A stretch of DNA of 64,000 nt from Bradyrhizobium manausense (GCF_018131105.1 NZ_JAFCJI010000001.1:2852001-2916000), one strand, 5' to 3'; positions 1-8,456 are shown, numbered from the stretch's first letter. The notes: a model not told the origin generated them from the sequence alone. Made by a program: numbers and translations.

Positions 1-795
1 GTGCCGGAGGCCGTCCCGCCCGAGCCCAAGGGCGAAAATATCGCACTGGATATCGTGTTCGAGGACGACGACATCATCGTCATCAACAAGCCCAAGGGCC
101 TCGTGGTGCATCCCGCGGCCGGACACGAGACCGGCACCCTGGTGAACGCGCTGATCGCCCATTGCGGCACTTCGCTGTCGGGCATCGGCGGGGTGCGCCG
201 GCCCGGCATCGTGCACCGGCTCGACAAGGACACCACCGGGCTGATGGTGGTCGCCAAGAACGATCTCGCGCACGCCTCGCTCACCGCTCAATTCGCCGAT
301 CACGGCCGCACCGGGCCGATGCGGCGCGGCTATATGGCGTTCGCCTGGGGACTGCCCGGCCGGCATCGCGGCACGGTCGATGCGCCGATCGACCGCCATC
401 CACATGCGCGGGAGAAGATGGCGGTCCGCCAGGGCGGCCGCGAGGCGGTGACGCATTGGGAGCTTTTGGAGAGTTTTAATGGGCGCGACGGCAAGCCGGT
501 GGCGGCGCTGCTCGCGTGCGAGCTCGAGACCGGGCGTACCCACCAGATCCGCGTCCACCTCTCCCATATCGGCCATCCTCTGATGGGCGACGCGGTCTAT
601 GGCCCGCATTTCAAGACCAAGGCGAACCAGCTCGGGCCCGACTCGCAGGCCGCTTTGACGGCGCTCGGACGGCAGGCCTTGCATGCTTATCTGCTGGTAC
701 TCGAGCACCCCAGGACCGGAGAACTTCTTCACTGGGAGGCGGGTCTGCCGGAGGATTTGCTTCTCCTGGAGAGCGCCCTGAAAGCGGCGCTATGA
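1..795 (+). CDS. RluA/RluD-family 23S rRNA pseudouridine synthase, 5'-truncated by window edge
   Basis: Converts specific uridines in large-subunit rRNA to pseudouridine. The visible part holds the whole catalytic domain: the HRLDKDTTG signature lies at residues 72-80, with D75 as the catalytic aspartate, and the later GRTHQIRVHL motif is present. RluD proteins are usually 310-350 residues with an N-terminal S4 RNA-binding domain. Only 264 residues are visible and no S4 domain is seen, so the GTG at base 1 is probably an internal codon and the gene begins upstream. It lies 216 bp before rpoH on the same strand, an arrangement common in alphaproteobacteria. RluD is the likeliest paralogue, but RluC cannot be excluded without the missing N-terminus. 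Confidence 0.88.
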   Translation: MPEAVPPEPKGENIALDIVFEDDDIIVINKPKGLVVHPAAGHETGTLVNALIAHCGTSLSGIGGVRRPGIVHRLDKDTTGLMVVAKNDLAHASLTAQFADHGRTGPMRRGYMAFAWGLPGRHRGTVDAPIDRHPHAREKMAVRQGGREAVTHWELLESFNGRDGKPVAALLACELETGRTHQIRVHLSHIGHPLMGDAVYGPHFKTKANQLGPDSQAALTALGRQALHAYLLVLEHPRTGELLHWEAGLPEDLLLLESALKAAL

Positions 796-1011
796 CGCAG
801 GGGCTTTGAGAAAAGCCTTACCTTACAAAAAGTTATAGCTGCCACACGGGGACGTGACGTCAGCAATCCTTCCCTTTTTGACCCCCCATGGGGTATATTG
901 CGCCTGCGTTGGAAATGACCAACGGAACATCGCAGCCCGGCCGGCTTTGACAAAGCGGTCGTCTGCCTGGCCCGCCGCTATCGGGGGCCTGAACCTTTGG
1001 AGGGCTTATCA

Positions 1012-1911
1012 ATGGCCCGTACCGCTGCTTTGCCGGTCCTCAATGGAGAATCCGGCCTCTCCCGCTACCTCGGCGAAATCCGCAAGTTCCCGATGCTGGA
1101 ACCCCAGCAGGAATACATGCTCGCCAAGCGTTGGCGCGAACACGATGATCGCGACGCTGCACACCAACTCGTCACCAGCCATCTCCGGCTCGTGGCCAAG
1201 ATCGCCATGGGCTATCGCGGCTACGGCTTGCCGATCTCCGAGGTCGTCTCGGAAGGCAATGTCGGCCTGATGCAGGCGGTGAAGCGTTTCGAGCCCGAGA
1301 AGGGCTTCCGTCTCGCCACCTACGCGATGTGGTGGATCAAGGCGTCGATTCAAGAGTACATCCTGCGTTCCTGGTCGCTCGTGAAGATGGGCACCACCGC
1401 GAACCAGAAGAAGCTGTTCTTCAACCTGCGCAAGGCGAAGAGCAAGATCAACGCGCTGGACGAAGGCGATCTCCGCCCCGACCAGGTGAAGATCATTGCC
1501 AAGCGCCTCGGCGTCACGGCCCAGGACGTGATCGACATGAACCGCCGCCTCGGTGGCGACGCGTCGCTCAACGCACCGATCCGCGACGACGGCGAGGCCG
1601 GCGAATGGCAGGATTGGCTGGTCGACAATTCGCCCAACCAGGAAGCCATGCTGGCCGAGCACGAGGAATATGATCACCGCCGCGACGCCCTCACGGGCGC
1701 CATGGGTGTGCTCAACCCGCGCGAACGCCGCATCTTCGAGGCCCGTCGCCTCGCCGATGAGCCGATGACGCTGGAAGACCTTGCCGCCGAGTTCGGCGTG
1801 TCGCGCGAGCGCGTCCGCCAGATCGAGGTCCGCGCCTTCGAGAAGGTGCAGTCCGCGGTCAAGGGCACGATTGCAAGGGCCGAACAGGCCGCGCTGGAAG
1901 CCGCGCACTGA
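1012..1911 (+). CDS. rpoH: RNA polymerase heat-shock sigma factor RpoH (sigma-32)
   Basis: Alternative sigma factor that directs RNA polymerase to heat-shock promoters. The 299-residue protein has region 2 (RLVAKIAMGYRGYG through the YAMWWIKASIQEYI core-binding and -10 helices), the RpoH box (KKLFFNLRK) and the region 4 helix-turn-helix with VSRERVRQIE near the C-terminus. The start is set by GGAGGG seven bases before ATG 1012; an in-frame codon at 997 has no comparable Shine-Dalgarno site. Bradyrhizobium carries several rpoH copies. This one has no hspA neighbour and a leader too short for a ROSE thermometer, so it is probably the housekeeping copy (rpoH2 in B. diazoefficiens naming), which is inference. 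A strong intrinsic terminator follows. Confidence 0.95.
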   Translation: MARTAALPVLNGESGLSRYLGEIRKFPMLEPQQEYMLAKRWREHDDRDAAHQLVTSHLRLVAKIAMGYRGYGLPISEVVSEGNVGLMQAVKRFEPEKGFRLATYAMWWIKASIQEYILRSWSLVKMGTTANQKKLFFNLRKAKSKINALDEGDLRPDQVKIIAKRLGVTAQDVIDMNRRLGGDASLNAPIRDDGEAGEWQDWLVDNSPNQEAMLAEHEEYDHRRDALTGAMGVLNPRERRIFEARRLADEPMTLEDLAAEFGVSRERVRQIEVRAFEKVQSAVKGTIARAEQAALEAAH

Positions 1912-1957
1912 GCCAAGGGCTTTCGCGGCCCGCGAATTGGCGGATCGACAAGAGACG

Positions 1958-1986
1958 AAAAGCCGGCGGCAACGCCGGCTTTTTTG
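1958..1986 (+). terminator. Intrinsic terminator of rpoH
   Basis: An eleven-pair stem, AAAAGCCGGCG against CGCCGGCTTTT, closes a GCAA tetraloop and runs into a T tract. It lies 47 bp after the rpoH stop codon. Confidence 0.9.
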
Positions 1987-2090
1987 TGTGAGCTGAAGCA
2001 TGGTCGCGCGTGGCGTCGGCAGGCATCTTGAACGCAGGTGAAGGGTCAGCCGACAAACGATATCGGACTACCAGGGAACGGACGCGCGCC

Positions 2091-2432
2091 GTGTCGATCA
2101 TCCTGCAATCCACCGTCGGCGGCTTCTCCGCCCAGTTCATGCGCAAGCTGCCGCTGGTCGAGCAGGCCATGCGGGATCACGGGCTCGATCCCACGGAGTT
2201 CGTCATCTCCAAGGACTATGCCTCGACCGCGACGATCCCGATCATGGGTCCGTTCTTCTTCAACTACAGCGTCTACTTCGGCGAGGAGGAATTCACCGTC
2301 ACCGAGCCGAACGACATGGTGTTTCTGGATTACTTCCTCAAGCGCGTGCTGGCCGCCGACGGGCCGCCGGAATTGCCGGAGCAGCCGGGCTTGATCCGGC
2401 GTTTGTTCGGCTGGATGGGGCAGCCGGTGTAG
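2091..2432 (+). CDS. Conserved hypothetical protein, 113 aa
   Basis: Not a family I recognise. The predicted protein is about 113 residues, soluble, with a mixed alpha/beta look and no signal peptide or membrane segment. It has a central IPIMGPFFFNYSVYFGEEEF stretch and an acidic, leucine-rich C-terminal helix. The GTG at 2091 is preferred because AGGGAACGGA lies just upstream; the same frame stays open back to about 2010 but the upstream codons look non-coding. It stands alone between the rpoH terminator and a convergent amidase gene that ends 10 bp away. Codon use is typical of the surrounding chromosome, which supports a real gene. Function unknown. Confidence 0.7.
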   Translation: MSIILQSTVGGFSAQFMRKLPLVEQAMRDHGLDPTEFVISKDYASTATIPIMGPFFFNYSVYFGEEEFTVTEPNDMVFLDYFLKRVLAADGPPELPEQPGLIRRLFGWMGQPV

Positions 2433-2441
2433 GCTCTGCCG

Positions 2442-3065
2442 CTACTCGCCCCAGGTCCGCGCCAGTGTTGCGAGCCAGCAGCCTTCGCAATAGCGGGCGT
2501 CCTTGAAGTCGATCCAGTTATGCGCATAGACGTGGTCGAGCGGAATGCCGTAGCGCGCGCGCAGCACCTGGACCAGGATCTTCCACGCCGCGACCTGCGC
2601 CACGGTCGGACCTGTCGCGACATCGGGATAGTTGCCGGCGAACTCGACACCGATCGAATTGTCACGCACGACCTGATGATAGGTCGCGGTGTTGTCGATG
2701 TATTTGTTGTCGTTGCGGTTGGCGCCGTCGGTATGGGTCGGCACCAGATTATCGGCAACCGCCCAGTAGACCGTCCCGTCGGTCTCGACCCAGACCATCA
2801 CGCCGCGCCGGGTCGGATTCCTGGACTGCGCCTCGGCGCCGCCCCGCGCCGAGCCCGATGGCCCCTCGGTCTGGTGCACGATGATGTTGCGCCAGGGGTG
2901 GGCGCTCGCAACATCGCCCCACGGCGCGAGCCAGACCATTTTCAGGCCGGGAATGTCGGGCGTGCCGGTGCTCCGCGCGAGCTTGCTGAGCTCGGCGTCC
3001 ATTGCGGCGACCGGGGCGATCAGAAAGGCGGCGAGAACAGCCGCGACAAGGCGGGACAGCATCAC
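2442..3065 (-). CDS. Secreted N-acetylmuramoyl-L-alanine amidase (Amidase_2/PGRP-like fold)
   Basis: Predicted to cleave the bond between N-acetylmuramic acid and L-alanine in peptidoglycan. A cleavable signal peptide spans about residues 1-22 (hydrophobic core LVAAVLAAFLIAP). The zinc-amidase pattern is visible: IIVHQTEG (H64), the internal HTDG, SIGVEFAGNYPDV and VYAHNWIDFKDARYCEG, which supply the usual His, Glu and His/Asp ligands. The protein has 207 residues with no cell-wall-binding repeats, typical of small periplasmic amidases. It stands alone, convergent with the hypothetical gene to its left, and its start is 34 bp from the end of the GGDEF gene on the same strand. Role in wall recycling or remodelling is inferred from family only. 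Confidence 0.85.
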   Translation of the reverse strand: MMLSRLVAAVLAAFLIAPVAAMDAELSKLARSTGTPDIPGLKMVWLAPWGDVASAHPWRNIIVHQTEGPSGSARGGAEAQSRNPTRRGVMVWVETDGTVYWAVADNLVPTHTDGANRNDNKYIDNTATYHQVVRDNSIGVEFAGNYPDVATGPTVAQVAAWKILVQVLRARYGIPLDHVYAHNWIDFKDARYCEGCWLATLARTWGE

Positions 3066-3098
3066 AGGGATCCAACAGCGGACCCAGCGTAGCAGGAT

Positions 3099-4301
3099 CT
3101 AGGCGAATTTGCGCGCGGCTTCGACCGGCTCGGGCGCGAGCGGCGGGGCCGGATCATAGACCGCGAAATCGTTCTTGCCGTTCTTCTTGGCGGCATAAAG
3201 GGCGTGGTCGGCGTGCGCGATCAGCCTGTCGGGGAATTGCCCGATGCCACGGTCCCATTCGGCAACGCCGATCGAGATCGCAATCGGGATGTCGTTGCCG
3301 GAGCAGCCGGCGGCATCCTGGCGACAGACCTCGAGAATACGGCGGGCGATCAGCGCCCCCTCGCGCAAGGAGGAGGACGGCAGCACGACGCAGAACTCGT
3401 CGCCGCCGGTGCGGGCGAGCATGTCGCCCGGCCGCAAACGCGTCTGCGCCATCAGCGTAAAATGCTGGAGGCAGGCATCGCCCGCGGCATGGCCATGGGT
3501 GTCGTTGATGGTCTTGAAGCCGTCGAGATCGATCACAAGCAGCGAGAACGCTTCGCCGCTGCGCTCCGAGCGAGCGCATTCTTCCGACAGCCGCTGCAAC
3601 AGATGGCGGCGATTGGCGACGCCGGTGAGATCGTCGAGCAGTGCGAGGTCGGCGACTTCGTTGCGCAGGCGATCCATCGCCATCAGCAGGAAGCCGAAAT
3701 TGAGCGTCATCGACAGGAAGAGCAGCACCAGCACCATCATGGCATGGGTCTGGCCACCCGCCCGCGCCGAGAAATCGTAACCGAGCAGATTGCCGCCGGT
3801 TCGGACTAGGAAGATCCCGATGATGGTGAGGATCACGATGCCGGACAGCCGCGCACCGGGACTGACGCGGCCTTCGGGCGGCGACAGCAACAGACGCAGC
3901 GACAGCACAAGCGGCAGGCCCTGGCCAATCGTGTAGCAGAGCATACGCAGCTGCATCTGATCGAAACCGACCATGAAGACCACGACGCCTGCGAGGCTCA
4001 CGATGGCCGTCGCAAGGATAAGACGCAGATGGGCCGGCCGATCATAGAAGCGCTGAATGCCCATCGCGGCGAGGCAACTCGCCGCCATGATGCCGGCGGC
4101 GCCGAACAGCAGCGGCACAGGGGAATCGACGAACAGGCGGATCAGCGCCGCCATCGCACCGGCGGCGCCGACGAAGGCGGATGCCATCCAGTAACGTGCG
4201 GCCTCGAATTTCGGATAGGAGCGCGTCACATAGGCCCAGATCAGGCCGAGCGCCGAAAAATTGACGACGAAGACCATCCAAAGCGTCGGTACGTTCAGCA
4301 T
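3099..4301 (-). CDS. Membrane-anchored GGDEF diguanylate cyclase
   Basis: Predicted to synthesise cyclic di-GMP from two GTP. The 400-residue protein has about six hydrophobic helices over the first ~200 residues, then a GGDEF domain. The active-site GGDEF is at residues 299-303, and an RxxD product-inhibition site (RPGD) lies five residues before it, so both catalysis and feedback control look intact. The downstream SIGVAEW motif and the lysine-rich ALYAAKKNGKN segment are also present. There is no EAL or HD-GYP domain. The start was placed at the ATG before LNVPTLW, where the first membrane helix begins; an in-frame ATG at 4388 would add an unlikely charged leader. What the membrane part senses is unknown. 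Confidence 0.88.
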   Translation of the reverse strand: MLNVPTLWMVFVVNFSALGLIWAYVTRSYPKFEAARYWMASAFVGAAGAMAALIRLFVDSPVPLLFGAAGIMAASCLAAMGIQRFYDRPAHLRLILATAIVSLAGVVVFMVGFDQMQLRMLCYTIGQGLPLVLSLRLLLSPPEGRVSPGARLSGIVILTIIGIFLVRTGGNLLGYDFSARAGGQTHAMMVLVLLFLSMTLNFGFLLMAMDRLRNEVADLALLDDLTGVANRRHLLQRLSEECARSERSGEAFSLLVIDLDGFKTINDTHGHAAGDACLQHFTLMAQTRLRPGDMLARTGGDEFCVVLPSSSLREGALIARRILEVCRQDAAGCSGNDIPIAISIGVAEWDRGIGQFPDRLIAHADHALYAAKKNGKNDFAVYDPAPPLAPEPVEAARKFA

Positions 4302-4717
4302 GGCGCCCGCAGCACGCGTAGCGTCCCGCCCCCTGTCTCCAGCAGAAGTTCGTCCATGACCCGTCCCCGTGTTCTTGCGGAGGATCATGCGCGGTTGCGC
4401 TTAACGGAACCTCACTGCAACAGTCGAAAGCGTGCCCTTGGTTTTGGATTCGTGAACGGCGCGTTTCGGTTATCAGATCGTTAGGCACGCCGCGATCGTC
4501 GACGTGCGATCGCGTCGAAGCTGACCGCGAAGCGGATTCGCGGACAAAAAGCACCCCAAAATGCATCTGAGCTGTGGATAACGGGATGACACAGATGTGA
4601 CGGCACGGGGCAGAGACGCGCGAATCTGCTGAGTTTGTCATCGAGGATGTTGCGAGGCTGGCCCTCCGCCGAGCGTTCCTCGTGTCGCGTTTCACCATTA
4701 ACCCTTAAGAGGATCCT

Positions 4718-4789
4718 ATGGCTAAGAAAGCGAAGAAGGCGAAGAAGGCGACGAAGAAGAAGGCCAAGAAGGCCGCCAAGAAGAAGTAG
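4718..4789 (+). CDS. Tiny lysine/alanine-rich histone-tail-like protein, 23 aa
   Basis: A 23-residue reading frame begins ATG GCT AAG AAA and ends AAG AAG AAG TAG; 14 of the 23 residues are lysine and the rest are mostly alanine, in an AKKAKKA-type repeat. An AAGAGGAT Shine-Dalgarno site precedes the ATG at normal spacing, and two hairpins follow within 100 bp, so it looks like a monocistronic gene. The composition resembles the tails of H1-like bacterial proteins that bind DNA or RNA. It is too short for most gene finders. That it is translated is inference; the alternative is part of a transcript without a coding role. Confidence 0.55.
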   Translation: MAKKAKKAKKATKKKAKKAAKKK

Positions 4790-4804
4790 CGCCGCATGTT
4801 CTTT

Positions 4805-4832
4805 GCCCGGGTGGAGCACGCTCCGCCCGGGC
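4805..4832. other. Strong GC hairpin after the lysine-rich gene
   Basis: Twelve-pair stem (GCCCGGGTGGAG against CTCCGCCCGGGC, one G-T pair) closing CACG, 15 bp after the stop codon of the 23-codon gene. It has no T tract, so it is more likely an RNA-stabilising end than a terminator. Confidence 0.5.
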
Positions 4833-4862
4833 GTCGAGTAAGGCTAAGAGAGTTTGAAGACG

Positions 4863-4884
4863 GCGGGCGCAAGGCCCGCTTTTT
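4863..4884. terminator. Intrinsic terminator between the lysine-rich gene and the LysE gene
   Basis: GCGGGC, loop GCAAG, GCCCGC, then five T on the plus strand. It lies between a plus-strand gene and a convergent minus-strand gene and probably ends the transcript of the small gene. Confidence 0.7.
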
Positions 4885-4890
4885 GATTGG

Positions 4891-5502
4891 CTAGCGCTCG
4901 GCGAAGGCGAGCTTGGCGCCCAGCAGGGCAAAGCCGGCCGCAAAGGAGCGGCGCAGCCACGCCATCACGCCGGGCCGGGAGATGACGCGCTCGCGCACCG
5001 ACGCCGCGCACAGCCCGTAGGCGACGAAGACCACAAAGGTCATGGCCATGAAGGCGCCGCTCAATTCCAGCATGCGCGCCAGCATATGCGCCTCGTCCGC
5101 CGCGATGAACTGCGGCAGGAAGGCAAGGAAGAAAATCGAGAGCTTCGGGTTGAGGATGTTGATCAGGAAGCCGGTCACGATGACCCGGCCGCTCGAGCGC
5201 TCCTTGATCTCACCCTCGACCGCCAGCGTCCCGGTCTCGCGCAGCGCCTGCCAGGACATGTAGAGCAGATAGGCCACGCCGCACCATTTCAGGGCGGCGA
5301 AGGCCAGCGCGCTGGTATGGAGCACAGCGGCAAGGCCAAGCATCGCCGCGACCATATGCGGCACGATCCCGAGCGTGCAGCCGAACGCCGCCGCGACACT
5401 GGCGCGCGAACCGCGGGTCAGCGCCGCAGCCAGGGTGTAGAGCACGCCGGTGCCGGGCGAGGCGACGACGATGAGCGAGGTGAGCAGGAAGGACCAGGAC
5501 AT
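4891..5502 (-). CDS. LysE/RhtB-family amino-acid exporter
   Basis: Inner-membrane exporter of the LysE superfamily, which expels amino acids or similar metabolites using the proton gradient. The 203-residue protein has about six hydrophobic helices. The family signature near the N-terminus is seen as VVASPGTGVLY, followed by GCTLGIVPHM and the conserved GFLINILNPKLSIFFLAFLPQF segment in the second half. Length is normal for the family. It is transcribed away from a receiver-only response regulator 57 bp beyond its start. The substrate cannot be read from sequence. A second LysE-family gene lies at 19984-20604, only distantly similar to this one. Confidence 0.88.
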   Translation of the reverse strand: MSWSFLLTSLIVVASPGTGVLYTLAAALTRGSRASVAAAFGCTLGIVPHMVAAMLGLAAVLHTSALAFAALKWCGVAYLLYMSWQALRETGTLAVEGEIKERSSGRVIVTGFLINILNPKLSIFFLAFLPQFIAADEAHMLARMLELSGAFMAMTFVVFVAYGLCAASVRERVISRPGVMAWLRRSFAAGFALLGAKLAFAER

Positions 5503-5559
5503 GTCCTGTCCCTACCACCCTCGCCGCCTGTCGAGAAGTCACGACCCGGTCAGCGCGCC

Positions 5560-5934
5560 TCAGTTGAGCTGAGCGATCTCGGCTTCCCGCAGCACGTCGA
5601 GCGGCGCCCACGGCTTGGCCCAGAATTTTGCGCCGTCGGGCAAGGGCTGCATCAAGGGGCGGCCCGAGGTGACGACGACGTCGAGTTGCGGATTGCGATC
5701 CTTGGCGACGTGGGCGAGCTCGACGCCGCTCATGCGGCCGGCGAGTTGCACGTCGGTCAGCATCAGGCAGAGCGCGCCGGCATTCTTCTCCAGCACACGC
5801 TCGGCGGCTTCCGCGCTTTCGCACTGGATGACTTGGTACCCGCTTTCTTCGAGGAGGAGACACAACATCTCCCGCTGCATGAGGTCGTCTTCAACGATGA
5901 GTGCCGTTGCCGGAAATGGTTTTGATTGTCCCAT
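5560..5934 (-). CDS. Single-domain response regulator (CheY-like receiver)
   Basis: Stand-alone receiver domain of 124 residues without an output domain. The acidic pocket is VEDD (D16/D17), the phosphoacceptor is D61 in MLTDVQ, the switch serine is S90 in VVVTSG and the conserved lysine is K107 in AKPW, so all phosphotransfer residues are present. The ATG at 5934 is used because GGAG lies seven bases upstream; a TTG four codons earlier is less likely. No histidine kinase is adjacent. Similar one-domain regulators in Bradyrhizobium often partner with hybrid kinases such as the one at 24307, but no direct link is visible here. Confidence 0.85.
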   Translation of the reverse strand: MGQSKPFPATALIVEDDLMQREMLCLLLEESGYQVIQCESAEAAERVLEKNAGALCLMLTDVQLAGRMSGVELAHVAKDRNPQLDVVVTSGRPLMQPLPDGAKFWAKPWAPLDVLREAEIAQLN

Positions 5935-6059
5935 TGGTGGCTCCAATGCTTGGCTTTGCCCAAGTAACCCATGTTAAAACTGGAACCGGACGAGGGTTCG
6001 GTTCATTTCTGAAAAAATGTACATCCGTGTTCCCCTCGCGGATCTTGACGGGAGGCATC

Positions 6060-6890
6060 ATGACGGTGATTCGCGGCCCCGCCGCCATCACGGGAGCGGC
6101 GAGCGGCATTGGTCGCGCGCTCGCAATTGAACTGGCGCAGCGCGGCTGTGACCTCGCGCTGGCCGACCGCGACGAGGCCGGTCTGACATCGCTCGCCGCC
6201 GAGATCGGCGCGCGACGCAAGATCAGCGTGCATCGCGTCGACGTCGGCAAGGCCGATGACATCGCGCAGTTCGCAAGCGATGCCATCGCTGCGCATCCCG
6301 CGCTCAACATCGTCATCAACAATGCCGGCGTGGCGCTGATGGGGACGTTCGAGGAGATCGACCAGGCGCAGATGGACTGGCTGTTCGACATCAATTTCTG
6401 GGGCGTGGTGCACGGCACGCGCGCGTTCCTGCCGCACCTGAAGACGCAGGCAGAGGCGCATATCGTCAACGTCTCCTCGATCTTCGGCATCATCGCGCCG
6501 CCCGGCCAATCGGCCTACGCGGCGGCGAAGTTCGCGGTGCGCGGCTTTTCCGAGAGCGTGCGCCACGAGCTCGCGGTCGCGGGCAGCCCGGTCAAATTGT
6601 CGGTGGTGCATCCCGGCGGCGTCGCCACCAGCATCGCGCGCTCATCGCGCACCGGAGCTGGCGTCACCGACAACGCGCGCCGCGCGCAGATGATCGACCG
6701 GTTCGAGGCCGCGGCACGGACGACGCCGAAGGATGCGGCGCTGCGCATCATCAGGGGCATCGAGCGAAACGAGCCGCGCATCCTGATCGGCAACGACGCT
6801 CGCTTCATGGACATCCTGCAGCGCTTCCGTCCGGGAACGTATTGGGCGACGTTGCAGCGGCGGCTGGAGAAGATGGCGAAGGGGACGTGA
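6060..6890 (+). CDS. Short-chain dehydrogenase/reductase (classical SDR)
   Basis: NAD(P)-dependent oxidoreductase of 276 residues. The cofactor-binding TGAASGIG motif is at residues 11-18, the NNAG motif at 87-90, the catalytic serine lies in NVSS (139-140), and the YxxxK pair is Y153 and K157 (YAAAK). The ATG at 6060 is set by GGGAGG about four bases upstream; the frame is open further back but would overlap the promoter region of the divergent response regulator. The extended C-terminus is typical of SDRs acting on lipophilic substrates. Substrate unknown. It is separated from the next gene by an 87-bp palindromic repeat. Confidence 0.88.
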   Translation: MTVIRGPAAITGAASGIGRALAIELAQRGCDLALADRDEAGLTSLAAEIGARRKISVHRVDVGKADDIAQFASDAIAAHPALNIVINNAGVALMGTFEEIDQAQMDWLFDINFWGVVHGTRAFLPHLKTQAEAHIVNVSSIFGIIAPPGQSAYAAAKFAVRGFSESVRHELAVAGSPVKLSVVHPGGVATSIARSSRTGAGVTDNARRAQMIDRFEAAARTTPKDAALRIIRGIERNEPRILIGNDARFMDILQRFRPGTYWATLQRRLEKMAKGT

Positions 6891-6924
6891 GGGACGCAAT
6901 GGCTTCACCTCACCCTCCGCTGCT

Positions 6925-7011
6925 GTAGGGTGGGCAAAGCGAAGCGTGCCCACGGCTTCCAGCAACGCTAGGATCTGTGGGCACGGCGCTTCGCGCCTTT
7001 GCCCACCCTAC
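6925..7011. repeat. Large imperfect palindromic repeat (GTAGGGTGGGC family)
   Basis: Left arm GTAGGGTGGGCAAAGC and onward to GTGCCCAC at 6953; right arm GTGGGCAC at 6977 to GCCCACCCTAC at 7011. The arms fold back around a 23-base spacer. It lies between convergent genes. A shorter relative is at 32794-32829. Palindromes of this kind are scattered through Bradyrhizobium genomes. Confidence 0.8.
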
Positions 7012-7027
7012 GAGACCAGCAGCCGCT

Positions 7028-7843
7028 CTACTGCCCCACCAGCCGGTCGGCAAAATACCCGATCGTCTTGCGGTAGATCACCGCCCTGTTCCACTCGCGC
7101 ATCGCATCGAAATTCGCCGTGCCTTCGCCATAGGGCTGGCCCATCTTGAAGCCGTTCGAGTGCAGGAGGTTTGCGGTCGAGGCGAGCACGTCGGCGACGC
7201 TGTGGCGGAGGTCGACATGGCCGTCGCCGTCGAAATCGACGCCGTACTTGATGTAGGACGACGGCAGGAACTGGGTCTGGCCGATCTCGCCGGCATAGGC
7301 GCCGATGAGGTCGCGCAGCGGCAGGTCGCCGCGCTGCACGATCTTGAGCGCGGCGAGCAGCTCGCCCTGGAACAGCTCGGTGCGGCGGCAGTCATGCGCC
7401 AGCGTCGCGAGCGTGCGGATCACCGGCAGCTTGCCCATGTCGCCCTTGCCGAAATCGCTCTCCAGCCCCCAGATCGCGACCAGGATCTGCCGGGGCACGC
7501 CGAACTGCTGCTCGATGCGCGAGAGCAGCGCCGCATGGCGCTGGAGCAGCGCGCGGCCGCCATTGATGCGCCCGGGCCCGACGCGGGTCGAGACATACTG
7601 CTCAAAGCTCTTGTTGAAGGTGTAGCGCTGGCGCCGGTCGAAGGCGAGCACGGCGCCATCCTGGGTGATGCCGCCGAACGCCGCGCTGGTCACGCCCGCC
7701 GAGACGCCGGCGGCTTGCGCTTCCGCCGTCATGCTGGCGACGAAGCTGTTGAAGTCGCCGCCGCAGCGCGCGGCCTGCGCCGAGCCGCCGGCCAGCGTAA
7801 CGATGATTGCGGCGGCGAAAAGCGATCTCAACATCCGAAACAT
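7028..7843 (-). CDS. Lytic murein transglycosylase, MltB family
   Basis: Cleaves the glycan strands of peptidoglycan with formation of 1,6-anhydromuramic acid. A signal peptide covers about residues 1-25 (ending GSAQA). The SLT_2 catalytic motif IWGLESDFG carries the catalytic glutamate E128, and the family motif GEIGQTQFLPSSY follows, with the DFDGDGHVDLRHSVADVLAST region after it. The 271-residue length suits the form without a C-terminal peptidoglycan-binding domain. No lipobox is seen, so the enzyme is probably soluble and periplasmic. It is monocistronic, with the palindrome at 6925-7011 beyond its 3' end and a long intergenic region upstream. Confidence 0.9.
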   Translation of the reverse strand: MFRMLRSLFAAAIIVTLAGGSAQAARCGGDFNSFVASMTAEAQAAGVSAGVTSAAFGGITQDGAVLAFDRRQRYTFNKSFEQYVSTRVGPGRINGGRALLQRHAALLSRIEQQFGVPRQILVAIWGLESDFGKGDMGKLPVIRTLATLAHDCRRTELFQGELLAALKIVQRGDLPLRDLIGAYAGEIGQTQFLPSSYIKYGVDFDGDGHVDLRHSVADVLASTANLLHSNGFKMGQPYGEGTANFDAMREWNRAVIYRKTIGYFADRLVGQ

Positions 7844-7962
7844 TCCTCATGACGTGGGCGCGAAACGAGCTGCTGATCATGCCCGGGAACGGAACTCGCG
7901 TCAAAGCGACCAGACCGATCCATATCGGCTGCCCACGCCAACTGCACCGAAACAAAAACCGG

Positions 7963-8054
7963 AAAACAACCCCATGCACAGTAGGAATATGGCGGACAAT
8001 CGATTGCGCCTTTTCCGAATCAACTTGACCCGTCGGGCAAAACAGGGGTATCGT
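7963..8054 (+). repeat. Dispersed repeat with promoter-like end, copy 1
   Basis: Begins with AAAACAACCCCATGCACAG at 7963 and ends with TTGACC (8025-8030), an 18-base spacer and TATCGT (8049-8054). The same two conserved blocks recur at 47124-47253 with a different middle. The -35/-10 spacing suggests a rightward sigma70-type promoter with transcription starting near 8061. Confidence 0.65.
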
Positions 8055-8412
8055 GCCAGCATCGCAAACCTTCGACGTGGCGCCTGCCCGCGCCGCATCC
8101 CGAAAGCGTCATGCGATCCACCATCATGGCTGACGATACGGAGTGGCCGCTGCGCATGGTCGCGAGTCCCTGCAGCTCAGTGCCGGCCAGCACGCGCGTT
8201 CTCGCGACGCTGCGAGGCGCGGCAAGATGAACAACCATGTCGAAGATCCAGGCATTGCTTTTCGAAATTGCGGGAACCCGTGATGACATCAGCTGCATAT
8301 CTGATGCGCTTGCTGCGACATCATCGCTGCGACGATTTACCTTGCCATCGCAACGCGCAGGCGATAGTCTTCTATCTCAGGTTGTTGCCCTGCCAGCCCC
8401 GGGCGACGCAAG

Positions 8413-8456
8413 ACCAAAACAAGCGGCGGGCTTATCGGCCCGCCGTTTGTTTTGGT
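8413..8456. terminator. Long bidirectional terminator hairpin
   Basis: A 19-pair stem: ACCAAAACAAGCGGCGGGC against GCCCGCCGTTTGTTTTGGT with one G-T pair, loop TTATCG. A/T-rich stem ends on both sides make it able to act in either direction. No protein gene lies directly before it on the plus strand. Confidence 0.8.

Noticed and set aside
1..3. GTG at base 1 as a true translation start of the pseudouridine synthase
   Set aside because: The S4 domain expected in RluD is missing, so the gene most likely begins before the window.
796..1011. ROSE-type RNA thermometer upstream of rpoH
   Set aside because: No hairpin pairing with the GGAGGG ribosome-binding site and no ROSE U(U/C)GCU motif was found.
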